In this document: positions 4,879 through 5,785 of the stretch, one piece after another
Layout of the letters: the number at the start of each line of letters is the position of its first letter
Position numbering within the stretch: the stretch's first letter is position 1
Origin: Thiotrichaceae bacterium
Lineage (GTDB): Bacteria; Pseudomonadota; Gammaproteobacteria; Thiotrichales; Thiotrichaceae
Length of the DNA stretch: 5,785 bases
Direction: 5' to 3'
Assembly: GCA_027030285.1 (NCBI GenBank)
Contig: JALVFC010000018.1
Coordinates: 1-5,785, forward strand
The notes under the pieces: generated by a model
Databases searched by the model: none
The model's input: the letters and a program-made list of their open reading frames with translations, nothing else
What the model was told of the DNA's origin: nothing
Position numbers and translations under genes: made by a program

Positions 4879-5785
4879 ATGTTTGACAGTTTAAACGAAC
4901 GCTTATCGCAAACGGTAAAAAAGATTCGTGGTCAGGCACGTCTGACTGAAGATAATATCAAGGACACCTTGCGCGAAGTTCGCATGGCATTGCTGGAGGC
5001 TGATGTTGCCCTCCCAGTGGTGAGAAGCTTTATTGACAGAGTGCGAGAGCGTGCAATTGGCAAGGAGGTAATAGGCAGCTTAAAACCCGGGCAGGCACTG
5101 ATCAAGGTCGTCGATGATGAGCTGGTCGAAATCATGGGTAAAACCAATGAAGCACTCGACCTCAAGACACAACCCCCAGCTGTTATTCTGATGGCAGGTT
5201 TGCAAGGTGCAGGTAAAACCACTACAGCAGGCAAGCTGGCAAAACTGCTCAAAGAGCGCGAGAAAAAATCCGTATCAGTGGTCAGCTGTGACGTTTATCG
5301 TCCGGCAGCAATCAAGCAGCTGGAAACCGTAGCTAACCAGGTCGATGCCACCTTTATTGAAAGCTCTCCTGATCAGTCTCCAGTAAATATTGCCAAAAAT
5401 GCCCTGGAAAAAGCAAAAAAGAGCTTTACCGATGTCCTGATTGTCGATACCGCAGGTCGTCTGCATATCGATAACGAAATGATGGACGAGATCAAAGCGA
5501 TTCACGCCGCAGTCAACCCTGTAGAAACCCTGTTCGTTGTTGATAGCATGACCGGTCAGGATGCAGCGAATACTGCCAGGGCTTTTGACGAAGCATTGGC
5601 ATTAACGGGTGTCGTGCTGACCAAAGCAGATGGTGATGCACGAGGCGGTGCGGCGCTATCGGTACGGCAAATTACCGGCAAACCTATCAAGTTTATCGGT
5701 ATGGGAGAAAAGCTGGATGCCCTGGAGCCCTTCCACCCGGATCGCATGGCATCACGTATTCTTGGCATGGGGGACGTACTCAGTT
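4879..5785 (+). CDS. ffh: signal recognition particle protein Ffh (C-terminal part cut off)
   Basis: Ffh is the SRP GTPase that, with 4.5S RNA, binds signal sequences of nascent membrane proteins and docks with FtsY. The window holds 302 codons and the frame is open at the right edge. The N domain (1 to about 95) starts MFDSLNERLSQTVKKIRGQA and carries ALLEADVALPVV (37-48). The G domain shows all GTPase motifs: G1 GLQGAGKTTT (107-116), G2 DVYRPAAIKQL (138-148), G3 DTAGR (190-194), G4 TKADGDARGG (248-257), and the closing GMGEKLDALEPF from 274. The methionine-rich M domain, which binds RNA and signal sequences, begins near the right edge and is almost entirely missing; about 150 residues are expected beyond it, judged from the E. 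coli length of 453. It is transcribed divergently from ypjD, as in E. coli. Confidence 0.98.
   Translation, partial: MFDSLNERLSQTVKKIRGQARLTEDNIKDTLREVRMALLEADVALPVVRSFIDRVRERAIGKEVIGSLKPGQALIKVVDDELVEIMGKTNEALDLKTQPPAVILMAGLQGAGKTTTAGKLAKLLKEREKKSVSVVSCDVYRPAAIKQLETVANQVDATFIESSPDQSPVNIAKNALEKAKKSFTDVLIVDTAGRLHIDNEMMDEIKAIHAAVNPVETLFVVDSMTGQDAANTARAFDEALALTGVVLTKADGDARGGAALSVRQITGKPIKFIGMGEKLDALEPFHPDRMASRILGMGDVLS

Noticed and set aside
4932..5768. Minus-strand frames of 70-106 codons opposite ffh
   Set aside because: ffh is unambiguous on the plus strand, with every GTPase motif in place; the antisense frames show no recognisable features.
1..5785. A novel defence, mobile or biosynthetic system
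   Set aside because: Every long gene belongs to a recognised housekeeping or conserved family in a familiar arrangement. There are no transposases, integrases, toxin-antitoxin pairs, repeat arrays or unusual gene fusions.

Overview
The window looks like ordinary chromosomal DNA from a gammaproteobacterium of moderate GC content. The divergent arrangement of ffh with a YpjD-type membrane protein followed by a YfjD-type CNNM/CorC protein is the order I recall from Escherichia coli. Here, however, yfjD is followed by radA and a small exported protein, which is not the E. coli arrangement (grpE/nadK/recN region), so a non-enterobacterial lineage is likely. No mobile elements, phage genes, CRISPR arrays, tRNAs or rRNAs were seen.

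Layout from left to right. Bases 1-316 (minus) hold the N-terminal 105 codons of a DEAD-box-like RNA helicase whose motifs I and Ia depart from consensus; the gene runs off the left edge. Bases 317-715 are an AT-rich gap of 399 bp with no convincing gene. It contains two related palindromic elements and a consensus extended -10 box pointing towards the helicase. Bases 716-4742 are a tightly packed minus-strand cluster transcribed in the order ypjD, yfjD, radA, DUF2059 gene. ypjD and yfjD overlap by 4 bp (ATGA), yfjD and radA overlap by 8 bp, and radA is separated from the DUF2059 gene by 43 bp. This looks like one operon. Bases 4743-4878 are a short divergent control region, and from 4879 ffh runs on the plus strand off the right edge (302 codons present).

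Functionally, Ffh is the protein subunit of the signal recognition particle, which delivers membrane proteins co-translationally. The divergent operon encodes two polytopic membrane proteins (YpjD, cytochrome c assembly/CcsA-like fold; YfjD, DUF21-CBS-CorC transporter-like), the recombination and repair helicase RadA, and a predicted secreted DUF2059 protein. The cluster has no obvious single pathway. Dense overlaps suggest co-expression and translational coupling, most strikingly for radA, which has no visible Shine-Dalgarno and starts inside the low-complexity tail of yfjD.

I see no evidence for an undescribed multi-gene system. The points most worth a second look are the repeated palindrome and promoter arrangement upstream of the helicase, the non-canonical helicase motifs, the hexanucleotide repeat at the yfjD/radA junction, and the overlapping divergent -10 boxes between ypjD and ffh.
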